From: G963663775 sp963664255
GTDB taxonomy: Bacteria > Bacillota > Clostridia > Oscillospirales > Butyricicoccaceae
Direction of reading: 5' to 3'
NCBI GenBank assembly: GCA_963664255.1
Contig: OY760938.1
Location: 1,798,001-1,862,000, forward strand
DNA: 64,000 nt
Shown here: positions 56,020 to 63,125 of the stretch, in pieces
Position numbering within the stretch: the stretch's first letter is position 1
How the letters are laid out: the number at the start of each line of letters is the position of its first letter
The notes under the pieces: model-generated
What the model was told of the DNA's origin: nothing
What the model saw: only the letters and a program-made list of their open reading frames with translations
Databases searched by the model: none
Position numbers and translations under genes: made by a program

Positions 56020-56348
56020 TTATTGCCCCCATACCGCTTGGGCAATTTCTTTCACCCATGCAATTTTTGCCCACTGTTCTTCTTCCGTTAAAATATTTCC
56101 TTCTTCTGTAGATGCAAATCCGCATTGCGGGCTCAAACAGAGACGATTCAATGGCACATACTTGCTTGCAGTTCTTTTTCCACCAACGCTTGAATGCACT
56201 GGTCTTCTACTGCTGTCAGCTGCACTTTTGAAAGGCTGCCGTTTTCAAATCCCACTCTCGCAGCCTTCAATTTTTCAGGACGCAGAAAACTTCCGACAAT
56301 ATCATATCGAAACGGTGCTGTTTCACGAATCGTATATAAATTACGCAT
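56020..56348 (-). pseudogene. Methionine synthase II-like (MetE/YxjG family) gene with internal deletion and frameshift
   Basis: The start is intact: ATG 56348 behind AAAAGGAG encodes MRNLYTIRETAPFRYDIVGS and FLRPEKLKAARVGFENG, the N-terminus of cobalamin-independent methionine synthase-like proteins, for 66 codons. A second frame then reads VPLNRLCLSPQCGFASTEEG and NILTEEEQWAKIAWVKEIAQ to a stop at 56020, the C-terminus of the same family with its zinc-ligand Cys. About two thirds of the gene between them is missing. It cannot make an active enzyme. Confidence 0.8.
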
Positions 56349-56634
56349 AAATTCTATCTCCTTTTGATGTTTTCATTGAACTTATGATACCATAAAACCA
56401 GCGCTATATGTTAATATATGATTTCTATTCTTTACGATAGCTAAAATCTATCGCAAATGCGGAAATATATTCTTTCAGTAAAGTGATGTACCGTTCGCCC
56501 GTTGTGCTAAAGGTTCAAACTTTTAATACCTGCATTTGCATAAAAAAGTGAGAGATTTTACTCTCCCGCTCTTTACTTGCCGAATCCTTGTCTGATGATT
56601 GGCGTTGATAACCGAAAACAACGTTTTTCAGTTA
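56349..56634. other. Intergenic region without recognised gene
   Basis: AT-rich. Apart from a promoter-like TATCAT (minus strand) for the metE remnant and the hairpin at 56542-56566, nothing is recognised. Confidence 0.4.
56542..56566 (-). terminator. Terminator of znuA
   Basis: On the minus strand GAGAG-taaaat-CTCTC followed by ACTTTTTT. Confidence 0.65.
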
Positions 56635-57543
56635 CTAACCGTTAAGGCTCTTATAAATTTTTTCGAGATTGATGGTCATACGTTCCAGATAGGTTTTGTT
56701 GTCCTCGTTACTTTCAACCGTATAAATGGTTTCCACATTTGCGCCTACCTCTTTGGCGAGTGTTTCTGAAACTTCCGGACTTGCCATTTCTTCCGCAAAT
56801 ATAGTGGAAACATGTTGCTGTTTGCAATAAGAAACGAGATCTGCCATCTGCTGTGCAGTTGGCGCTCCTTCCGCAAAAACATCTTCCACGCTGTTTTGTG
56901 TAAGACCAAAGTCACGGCATAAATAGCCAAAAGCCGCATGCCCTGTGACAAAGCTTTTTTGGGCAACCGATTGAAATTTTTCAATATAAGTGTTATATAA
57001 TGCTTCTAATTGCTGCACGTAAGCAGTACAGTTTTGCTCATAATACGCCTGATTTGATGGATCTGCTTGGATGAGGCCATTGGCAATGTTTTGGACTTCC
57101 AATTCAGCACCTTTAAGGCTTAGCCACAGGTGTGGGTCATACTGTCCATGCTCCTGTAACTCTTCTTCTTCTGTATTGGTGATGGTATCTGCACCTTCTG
57201 AAGCGTTAATTGCAATTAATTGTGTATTTTCAGATGCCTGAATCGCTTTGTCTACCCAGTTTTCCATGCCCAACCCATTGTAAACAAATACATTTGCATC
57301 AGTGAGTGCGATTAAATCTTGTGCTTTGGGTTCAAAATCATGCGGCTCAATCCCGTCTGGAATCATAGTTGTGACGGTGATCTTATCTTGCCCTACAGCC
57401 GTTACAAATTCCTGCATCGCATTGAAAGACACCAAAACGTTGATTTTTTCGCTCTCTGCAGCCGTTTCTTTGGAATTCTCACAGCCTGATAGACTACTGA
57501 CAGTGATAGCACAGAGCAAAACAGCTACTAATTTTTTTAGCAT
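56635..57543 (-). CDS. znuA: Zinc-type metal-binding lipoprotein (ZnuA/AdcA-like)
   Basis: Cluster 9 ABC solute-binding protein, 302 residues, exported and lipid-anchored (SSLSGCENSKE lipobox, Cys21). Metal ligands are expected in GIEPHDFEPKAQD, YDPHLW, VTGHAAFGYL and an acidic residue near FAEEMASPE. The histidine-rich loop of classical ZnuA is reduced to an acidic one (TEEEELQEHGQ). No ZnuB or ZnuC gene is nearby, so it is an orphan here. Start ATG 57543 follows TAGGAGG. A Fur/Zur-type box overlaps its promoter. Confidence 0.85.
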   Translation of the reverse strand: MLKKLVAVLLCAITVSSLSGCENSKETAAESEKINVLVSFNAMQEFVTAVGQDKITVTTMIPDGIEPHDFEPKAQDLIALTDANVFVYNGLGMENWVDKAIQASENTQLIAINASEGADTITNTEEEELQEHGQYDPHLWLSLKGAELEVQNIANGLIQADPSNQAYYEQNCTAYVQQLEALYNTYIEKFQSVAQKSFVTGHAAFGYLCRDFGLTQNSVEDVFAEGAPTAQQMADLVSYCKQQHVSTIFAEEMASPEVSETLAKEVGANVETIYTVESNEDNKTYLERMTINLEKIYKSLNG

Positions 57544-57566
57544 TTTTAAATCCTCCTAAATTATAC

Positions 57567-57595
57567 TTGAAAATGATTCTCATTCTCATTATAAT
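57567..57595 (+). promoter_or_regulatory. Promoter of the GTPase-permease gene
   Basis: TTGAAA at 57567-57572 and TATAAT at 57590-57595, 17-bp spacing. The Fur/Zur-like box fills the spacer. Confidence 0.7.
57569..57587. promoter_or_regulatory. Fur/Zur-family operator
   Basis: On the minus strand GAGAATGAGAATCATTTTC, matching 16 of 19 positions of the classical Fur consensus GATAATGATAATCATTATC. It lies between divergent promoters, and the zinc-type genes on both sides favour Zur over Fur. Confidence 0.8.
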
Positions 57596-57619
57596 ATTCT
57601 ATAAAAGCAATTTTGTCAA
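57591..57619 (-). promoter_or_regulatory. Promoter of znuA
   Basis: On the minus strand TTGACA (57614-57619) and TATTAT (57591-57596), 17-bp spacing. Its -10 overlaps the -10 of the divergent promoter, and the operator lies over its start site. Confidence 0.7.
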
Positions 57620-57678
57620 TCACTTGAAAAGAACTTCGGATGCGATAATTGAAAAAATTTATGAGGTGAAAGTAACGT

Positions 57679-59253
57679 ATGAAAATCCCTATTTATGTGG
57701 TAACTGGATTTTTGGAAGCTGGGAAAACCACATTTTTAAATCAGTTGCTGTACTTAGAACGGTGGAAAAATACGCCGGTACTCCTTCTCCAATTTGAAGA
57801 GGGGGAAGAAGACTTTGCAGTCGAACACACAAACTGCAACAATATTGTAATTTCCAGAGCACAATTAGAAGAGCCGCCTGCAGAAATTGCAAAAAGCATA
57901 CAAACCTGGATTGTGCAGCAAAAACCGCAGGAAATCTGGATTGAATGGAATGGTATGGAGCCATTTTACAAGCTTTACGAGATTTTTTTGGATGAATCGC
58001 TGCGAAGCATATGCCGTATTCGAAAGGTCATACATATTGCGCAGGCACAGTCCTTGCTGCGTTTCTTAGGGCAGACAGGGGCAGCCTTGCCAGAGCAAAT
58101 TGCCAATAGTGATTTTGTGATTGCACGTGGTATGGAGTCTGCATCAGAAGGTCGAAGGCTACGCCGAACCTTGCGTACACTCAATCCTGGTATCAAACTC
58201 TATGATACCATAGCACATCGGTCGATTATGAGAAGATTGGATACGAAACACGTACCGATTCTCACAATCCTGCTGTTTATGGTTCTACTGGCAGGATTGC
58301 TGCAAGTTACCATACTTCCATTTTTACAGTCGATACAATTTTCTATAAACACATGGATCAATGTGTTTCTGGGCGTGACTTTGCAGGCGATACCATTTTT
58401 ACTGATTGGGGTATTGCTTTCTTCTGCAATACAAATTCTGCTGCCACAGGATTTTTTAGAAAATCATTTTCCGAAATCGGTCGGAATGGGCATCGTGACA
58501 GCTGTTTTGGCAGGCTTTTGTCTTCCTGTGTGCGATTGCGCATCGATTCCGCTTTTTCGTGGTTTTGTGAAAAAGGGGGTACCGCTTTGCTCTGCTGTGA
58601 CTTTTATGACGGTAGCACCGGTTGTAAACCCCGTGGTCATGCTGTCCACATATTATGCGTTTGGCGGAAGTGTGAAAATGGTGGCGTACAGAGTAAGCTT
58701 CGGCATCATCGCTGCTGTACTAATTGGACTGACGTTTGCACTGCGTGCACCGAGAGAGGACATTATATCGGGACAGATATCCGAAAACTTCCTGTGCAGC
58801 TGCGGGTGTACTACAACATCAGAAGCTGCCAACACACGCAGAGAACGAATAACGCTATTTTTGCGGCATGCACAGGCGGAGTTCTTTCAAGTTGGTAAAT
58901 TTCTTTTGGTTGGAACCGCAGTATCTGCTTGTTTTCAGATGATTAGTACGCCGCTTTTTGGCGGTTTGCAAGGAGGCTCCGGACGAGCCGCCGCTATTCT
59001 GACGATGATGCTTATGGCGTTTGCATTTTCTTTATGCTCCACAGCCGATGCAGTGATTGCACGTAGCCTGCTAGGACAGTTTCCTTTGGGGTCTGTGTTC
59101 GGTTTTCTTGTATTCGGTCCTATGATTGATATAAAAAATGTGTTAATGCTTTCTTCCGCATTTTCAAAGCGGTTTATCTTGCGACTGAGCATCACTGCAT
59201 TCGTTATCTGCTTTGCAGTGGTATTTGTATTTACAAATTTAGGAGGAATGTGA
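57679..59253 (+). CDS. COG0523-type GTPase fused to a DUF318/UPF0718 permease
   Basis: 524 residues. Residues 1-185 resemble CobW/COG0523 metallochaperone GTPases: Walker A GFLEAGKTT (10-18) and Walker-B-like EIWIEWNGM (85-93). The canonical CxCC metal motif is absent, and the NKxD position reads ARGME, so nucleotide use may be altered. Residues 191-524 form a membrane permease of the YcgR/SO_0444 type with about eight helices, CLPVCDC (281-287) in the first conserved helix, MTVAPVVNP, a cytoplasmic loop CSCGC (373-377) and CSTADAV (453-459). B. subtilis keeps the Zur-controlled parts YciC and YcgR separate. ATG 57679 behind GAGGTGA. Confidence 0.85.
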   Translation: MKIPIYVVTGFLEAGKTTFLNQLLYLERWKNTPVLLLQFEEGEEDFAVEHTNCNNIVISRAQLEEPPAEIAKSIQTWIVQQKPQEIWIEWNGMEPFYKLYEIFLDESLRSICRIRKVIHIAQAQSLLRFLGQTGAALPEQIANSDFVIARGMESASEGRRLRRTLRTLNPGIKLYDTIAHRSIMRRLDTKHVPILTILLFMVLLAGLLQVTILPFLQSIQFSINTWINVFLGVTLQAIPFLLIGVLLSSAIQILLPQDFLENHFPKSVGMGIVTAVLAGFCLPVCDCASIPLFRGFVKKGVPLCSAVTFMTVAPVVNPVVMLSTYYAFGGSVKMVAYRVSFGIIAAVLIGLTFALRAPREDIISGQISENFLCSCGCTTTSEAANTRRERITLFLRHAQAEFFQVGKFLLVGTAVSACFQMISTPLFGGLQGGSGRAAAILTMMLMAFAFSLCSTADAVIARSLLGQFPLGSVFGFLVFGPMIDIKNVLMLSSAFSKRFILRLSITAFVICFAVVFVFTNLGGM

Positions 59254-59254
59254 A

Positions 59255-60076
59255 ATGCGTACAAAAGCGCTAAATACACAAGTGCTCTTAGAAATGCTAA
59301 GCTATGTTTCGTTTGGAATCTGTATACTCTATCTGCTGTGCACGGGGAGCTATCTTACATATGTAACGCCACGTCTTCAGCCATATCTCTGGTTTACTGC
59401 TGGCGTAATGCTGATTTGGGCGGGCATTGAAATTTCACAATTGTTTCGTCCGCAGTATCGACAAAGAGGATTGCACTGTTTGGTATTGCTGATACCAGTT
59501 ATGTTTTTCTTACTTCCGCACAGCGCACTTAGCACAGCAGATATTTCTACAAGTGCTAGTGGTGGAGCTATCACATATCCTTCTTCGAATAATACGGTTG
59601 CAGCGAATGCTGATGATACCGAAAAAAGCACCGCATCGACAACGGCGCTTCCAGATGAAATACAAACTTCCATGCAGCAAGATGTTGGCCGCCTACTTAC
59701 AGGAATCAATCCAGAGCAAAAAAGTATCAACATTGGAACAGATGATTTTTGCGCATGGGTGGATGAATTGTATATGAATACCGCACTTTATGAAGGATAT
59801 ACGGTCACCCTATCTGGGTATGTCTACAAAAATTCACAATATCTATCAGACACTGAATTTGCTGCAGCAAGACTGGCAATGACATGCTGTACAGCTGATT
59901 TAATGCCTTATGGATTGGTTTGCACATATGAGCAGGCATCTACTCTTGAGGCAGACACTTGGGTTACTGTTGTGGGAATTCTACATAATGGGGAAAAGGA
60001 TGGACAGGATGAACCACAAGTTGCTGTGACGCAAATTACACCTACAGACGAAATACCGGGATATGTATATCCGTAA
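59255..60076 (+). CDS. TIGR03943/DUF1980-type permease partner (YcgQ-like)
   Basis: 273 residues: two or three N-terminal membrane helices (SYVSFGICILYLLC, LWFTAGVMLIWAG, HCLVLLIPVMFFLLP), a Ser/Thr-rich linker (about 95-140) and a soluble OB-like C-terminal domain with LSGYVYKN and LAMTCCTADLMPYGL, a cysteine pair typical of the family. In B. subtilis YcgQ is encoded with permease YcgR under Zur. The ATG is one base after the stop of the permease gene, behind AGGAGGAA. The DNA changes to integrase remnants right after its stop. Confidence 0.88.
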   Translation: MRTKALNTQVLLEMLSYVSFGICILYLLCTGSYLTYVTPRLQPYLWFTAGVMLIWAGIEISQLFRPQYRQRGLHCLVLLIPVMFFLLPHSALSTADISTSASGGAITYPSSNNTVAANADDTEKSTASTTALPDEIQTSMQQDVGRLLTGINPEQKSINIGTDDFCAWVDELYMNTALYEGYTVTLSGYVYKNSQYLSDTEFAAARLAMTCCTADLMPYGLVCTYEQASTLEADTWVTVVGILHNGEKDGQDEPQVAVTQITPTDEIPGYVYP

Positions 60077-60079
60077 CAC

Positions 60080-60659
60080 GATGCTGCGCAGCTTTCAAGT
60101 GTGGCAGATGCAGGAGCGGCTAAAACTCGGTGACCAGTGGCACGACAGCGGGCGTATCTTCACCGCATGGGACGGCAGACCGATACACCCCGACACTATC
60201 ACCAACTGGTTTCACCGCTTCTTGCAGGACAAAGACCTACCGTCCATTTCGATTCACTCCCTGCGGCATACCAACGCCACGCTGATGATCGCGGCAGGCA
60301 TCAACTTACAGACCGTATCAAAACGGTTAGGTCATGCCAATGTAAACACGACAGGTATGCTAGTGATGCCTCCTCCAACACCGCAGCAGGAGATACTGCT
60401 GAAGCCTGGGGAGATGCTCACATATATGGCTTGTATGCGCTTCTTGGTTATGAACGGTTATATAAAATATATGCAAAGCTCGACAGGAAGAAATGTCGGT
60501 TTTGAGATAGAACACAAAGGGCATAACCATTTTGAATTTTCGTTTATGTCGTTTCAATCGTACATATTGAAAAACTGGATAGCCTTTTTGGCTCTCATAA
60601 TCTCCATATTGTCACTGCTAATGCAATTAACGACACAGCAAACACCACCCACGCAGTGA
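60080..60659 (+). pseudogene. Integrase C-terminal fragment running into a small membrane-protein frame
   Basis: One frame with two parts. The first 95 codons match a tyrosine recombinase catalytic domain (FTAWDGRPIHPDTITNWFHR, SIHSLRHTNATL with H-x-x-R, KRLGHANVNTT), but the N-terminal domains, first Arg and catalytic Tyr are missing. From about 60370 the frame continues into a sequence with NGYIKYMQSSTGRNVGFEIE and one C-terminal membrane helix (WIAFLALIISILSLLMQL), resembling small winged-helix/membrane proteins of integrative elements. That part could still be expressed from an internal start. The junction with the preceding metal gene is immediate. Confidence 0.6.
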
Positions 60660-60711
60660 TGCTCTGGCTCTTTAATGCTGCAAGTATCTTTTTCCGCATC
60701 ATGAAAATCAC
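60595..60711 (-). CDS. Small single-span membrane protein, 38 aa
   Basis: From GTG 60711, 7 nt after AAGGAGG, the minus strand encodes MIFMMRKKILAALKSQSI followed by a hydrophobic helix TAWVVFAVSLIALAVTIWRL. It follows the 77-aa DNA-binding gene with a 16-nt gap. It overlaps the end of the opposite-strand frame by 65 bp, so at least one of the two ends may not be real. Such tiny membrane proteins are frequent on integrative elements. No function known. Confidence 0.45.
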   Translation of the reverse strand: MIFMMRKKILAALKSQSITAWVVFAVSLIALAVTIWRL

Positions 60712-60727
60712 CCCACCACCTCCTTTC

Positions 60728-60961
60728 TTATCCCGCTCGACGGCTCGGCGGGGAATCTTCCGTAGCGAAAAGGTGTTCCTTTGAAATATCTGGGAAAAAT
60801 GCAGATTGTATTTCACATACCTCCACCCACGTGATAGGAGAGATTCCCGCCATCTTGTTGTACAAACTCTTTCCTGAAATTCTAAGTTTGGAATAAATCG
60901 CTTTTTTCTTTATTCCACGTCTTGCAATTTCAGATTCCAAAATAGGATATTTAATCTTCAT
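60728..60961 (-). CDS. Small helix-turn-helix protein of a mobile element, 77 aa
   Basis: Short basic protein starting MKIKYPILESEIARRGIKKK, then AIYSKLRISGKSLYNKMAG, which fits a Cro/C1-type helix-turn-helix core; the tail is Pro/Arg-rich. Strong ribosome site GAGGTGAG before ATG 60961. It is divergent from an XRE-family regulator across a region with repeated operator-like motifs, the layout of a phage or ICE genetic switch. Exact family not determined. Confidence 0.65.
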   Translation of the reverse strand: MKIKYPILESEIARRGIKKKAIYSKLRISGKSLYNKMAGISPITWVEVCEIQSAFFPDISKEHLFATEDSPPSRRAG

Positions 60962-60983
60962 TTTATCTCACCTCATTGCCATG

Positions 60984-61102
60984 TTTGGAATTTATGTTTT
61001 CATGTTAACACCGTATTTGGAATTTGTCAACACGTTTTTTTGTTTTTCGTTTCCGAATTCGGAAATATTTTTCTTGACCAATGCACTTTTGTATAATACA
61101 AT
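60984..61102. promoter_or_regulatory. Divergent promoter/operator region of the mobile-element switch
   Basis: Minus promoter: TTGACA (61025-61030) and TAACAT (61002-61007), 17 bp. Plus promoter: TTGACC (61074-61079) and TACAAT (61097-61102), 17 bp. Candidate operators: TTTGGAATTT at 60984-60993 and 61016-61025 (32 bp apart) and the perfect palindrome TTTCCGAATTCGGAAA at 61050-61065, which contains related half-sites. Confidence 0.6.
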
Positions 61103-61122
61103 GTAACTAAAGGAGGCACATT

Positions 61123-61614
61123 ATGGGATTAGAAAAAATCAGTGATATGCGAAAGGATCGAGGTTTAAGTCTTGATGAGTTAAGCGAGCGTTCAGGGGTT
61201 CCCAAAGGCACTCTTAGCAAAATTTCCGCTGGTATAACGAAGAATCCTAGCATTGACACTATCAAAGCGATTGTGCATAGCATGGGATTTACTCTTGATG
61301 ATTTGGACGAAACACCTACAAAAGCAGTTCCAAAGCATGACGAAGATTTGCTGAAAAAATACCACTCCCTTGACCATCACGGCAAAGAAGTGGTAGATAC
61401 GATTCTAAATATCGAATATGAGCGCATCAACAGCGGCGGGAATACCGCAGAGATACAAAAGACTGATGCCGTTCCGCATAGAGCCAGCGGACTTGATTTG
61501 ATAACCACACAGGAAGAAATCGAAGCAGAATTGGAGGCATACCGCCGTGAACTGGAACTCGAGCGAAAAGGGGCGGGCGAATCTTCAGCTTTACCAAACA
61601 CAAAGCACGCCTAA
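61123..61614 (+). CDS. XRE-family transcriptional regulator
   Basis: 163 residues with an N-terminal helix-turn-helix (about 5-60, MRKDRGLSLDELSERSGVPK, GTLSKISAGITKNPSIDTIK) and a C-terminal coiled-coil-like region (LITTQEEIEAELEAYRRELE) that probably dimerises. It looks like the repressor of the integrative element, acting on the operator region just upstream. Ribosome site AAAGGAGG. No protease or LexA-type cleavage domain is seen. Two hairpins follow. Confidence 0.85.
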   Translation: MGLEKISDMRKDRGLSLDELSERSGVPKGTLSKISAGITKNPSIDTIKAIVHSMGFTLDDLDETPTKAVPKHDEDLLKKYHSLDHHGKEVVDTILNIEYERINSGGNTAEIQKTDAVPHRASGLDLITTQEEIEAELEAYRRELELERKGAGESSALPNTKHA

Positions 61615-61621
61615 AATGCAA

Positions 61622-61694
61622 AAAGGCCACTCATTACAAGTAGCCTTTGAAAAAGAAAAATCCCCCGCCGGTACGGGAATACCGACGAGGGTTT
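61622..61694 (+). terminator. Two consecutive hairpins after the XRE gene
   Basis: AAAGGC-cACT / AGT-a-GCCTTT (61622-61648) and CCCCCGCCGGT / ACCGACGAGGG (61661-61691) followed by TTTG. Confidence 0.6.
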
Positions 61695-61779
61695 GTAAAT
61701 AGAAAGTAGTTTTGACAAGAACCTTCCAAATAATATTATACAGGATTGACGGATAATGTCAATCTATTGGGAGGATACT

Positions 61780-62199
61780 ATGAAAAATATTGACAGCGTA
61801 TTGACTGATTTTTTCAAAGAGCAAGGCTATTTCCACAAGGAAGAACGAACAGAAACCTACAAATGTAAGCCCTATAAACGTGAATCGGTAATGTATGCTA
61901 AGCCAATGCCAGACCCCGAAGGAACGGACGAATTTACACGAACCATTACGGAAGAAGTAGTAAATCCTATGAGTTCCGATGCTCAAGCCATTGCAGTTTC
62001 TCTTGAGCAGTATAACGAACTGAATTCACTAAGGCAAGAGCTTGCAGCAACCAAAAGCTCCTTGTGCGAAAAAATGGATGAATCCACCAAATCACTCAAT
62101 GTTATTAAAAATATTATGATTGGATACGCGGTATTAACAATTCTCAATCTTCTCACTGTATTTATATTTACATCAAAATTTTTAAGCTTATTATCATAG
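61780..62199 (+). CDS. Hypothetical protein with C-terminal membrane anchor, 139 aa
   Basis: ATG 61780 behind GGGAGG. An N-terminal soluble part (MKNIDSVLTDFFKEQGYFHK, KPYKRESVMYAKPMPDPEG) leads to a short coiled coil (LEQYNELNSLRQELAATKSS) and one membrane helix at the very end (IMIGYAVLTILNLLTVFIF). No signal peptide, so it is tail-anchored with the bulk in the cytoplasm. It is a cargo gene of the integrative region and the family is not recognised. Confidence 0.6.
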   Translation: MKNIDSVLTDFFKEQGYFHKEERTETYKCKPYKRESVMYAKPMPDPEGTDEFTRTITEEVVNPMSSDAQAIAVSLEQYNELNSLRQELAATKSSLCEKMDESTKSLNVIKNIMIGYAVLTILNLLTVFIFTSKFLSLLS

Positions 62200-62234
62200 G
62201 CTTTATGAATAATATCAATCTGCAAAATAAAAAA

Positions 62235-62263
62235 TCCCCCACCAGCGCACAGCCGATGGGGGA
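62235..62263. terminator. Hairpin between convergent genes
   Basis: TCCCCCA / TGGGGGA with a 15-nt loop, A-run on the left side, suited to stop hicB transcription on the minus strand. Confidence 0.6.
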
Positions 62264-62268
62264 ATATA

Positions 62269-62661
62269 TCAAATATGAAGTTCTTGCTTTAAAGCGTTTT
62301 GCAGCGTTGCCGAAAAGTTGATGCCCTCTTTTTCCGCCATGGTGTTGAGCCAAGACGGAATGGACAATGTTTTCTTGACTGCACGGTTTTCGTACATTTT
62401 GCGATATTCTAGTGTGTCGCACGCAACAAGCGAAACAAACTGGTTGCTTTCGGTGGCAAGTGTTTTGATGTTAGATGCCTGCGGGATTGCTTCTTCTTTT
62501 TCCTCCATGCGGTATAGCATAAGGCAAAGCGCATCCTGCGCCATTTCCACCGCTTCTTCTAAATCTGCACCAGAAGTAAAGCAGTTGTGAACGTCTGGAA
62601 ACTCTACCGAGTATCCCGCTTCTTCTTCTGTAAAAATAGCAGGGAAAACATATTTAGCCAT
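62269..62661 (-). CDS. hicB: HicB-family antitoxin
   Basis: 130 residues: a partially degraded RNase-H-like HicB domain at the N-terminus (YVFPAIFTEEEAGYSVEFPD, CFTSGADLEEAVEMAQDAL) and a C-terminal ribbon-helix-helix/HTH DNA-binding part (SIPSWLNTMAEKEGINFSAT, LQNALKQEL). It should neutralise HicA and bind the operon promoter. ATG 62661 follows GAGGAGG. Encoded 58 bp after hicA, the common toxin-first order. Confidence 0.9.
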   Translation of the reverse strand: MAKYVFPAIFTEEEAGYSVEFPDVHNCFTSGADLEEAVEMAQDALCLMLYRMEEKEEAIPQASNIKTLATESNQFVSLVACDTLEYRKMYENRAVKKTLSIPSWLNTMAEKEGINFSATLQNALKQELHI

Positions 62662-62719
62662 GAAATAGACCTCCTCATTGGTTGTTATATTTATTCTTGA
62701 ATTGCGGGGGTGGAGGGGC

Positions 62720-62905
62720 TTATTTCAGCCCCGCGCTCCGCAGTATGGATTTCAATGTACCTGTTGGAACTTCTTCCGTGTTGTGCCGACCTATCGGAAA
62801 TTCCTCGCCTGTTATGTTGCTCTTCCAGATTTCGTGCCGTTTGCCTTGCATCAGCATATAGCAACCATTCTTTTTCAGCAACCGTTTCAATTCGCTAAAC
62901 TTCAT
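62720..62905 (-). CDS. hicA: HicA-family mRNA interferase toxin
   Basis: 61 residues with the dsRBD-like HicA fold: FSELKRLLKKNGCYMLMQG, catalytic His in GKRHEIWKS, and TGTLKSILRSAGL at the end. It cleaves mRNA when the antitoxin is lost. Ribosome site AGGAAAGG. The toxin is preceded by a strong promoter with paired palindromes. Confidence 0.9.
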   Translation of the reverse strand: MKFSELKRLLKKNGCYMLMQGKRHEIWKSNITGEEFPIGRHNTEEVPTGTLKSILRSAGLK

Positions 62906-62935
62906 CGTTCACAACCTTTCCTGTTCTATGTTCTT

Positions 62936-62989
62936 ATTATACTACGTGTCATTACGTATGTCAATAGATTTCGTACGTATTTTCACGTA
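62936..62989 (-). promoter_or_regulatory. hicAB promoter with two operator palindromes
   Basis: On the minus strand TTGACA (62959-62964) and TATAAT (62936-62941) are 17 bp apart. TACGTGTCATTACGTA (62943-62958) fills the spacer and an inverted version TACGTATTTTCACGTA (62974-62989) lies upstream, 31 bp centre to centre. Confidence 0.8.
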
Positions 62990-63014
62990 TAATTTTATTT
63001 CCGCAAATAAAAAA

Positions 63015-63041
63015 CCCGCTCGTGGTACAAACACGAACGGG
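63015..63041. terminator. Hairpin between hicAB and the recombinase gene
   Basis: CCCGCTCGTG / CACGAACGGG with one mismatch, flanked by A-rich and T-poor sequence. Confidence 0.45.
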
Positions 63042-63125
63042 AGATTAAAAAGGGTACTGAATTTTTCCCAGAATCAGTACCTCTAGTTTACCACAAATCA
63101 AAGGTAAAAGAAAGAGGTTTTTTTT

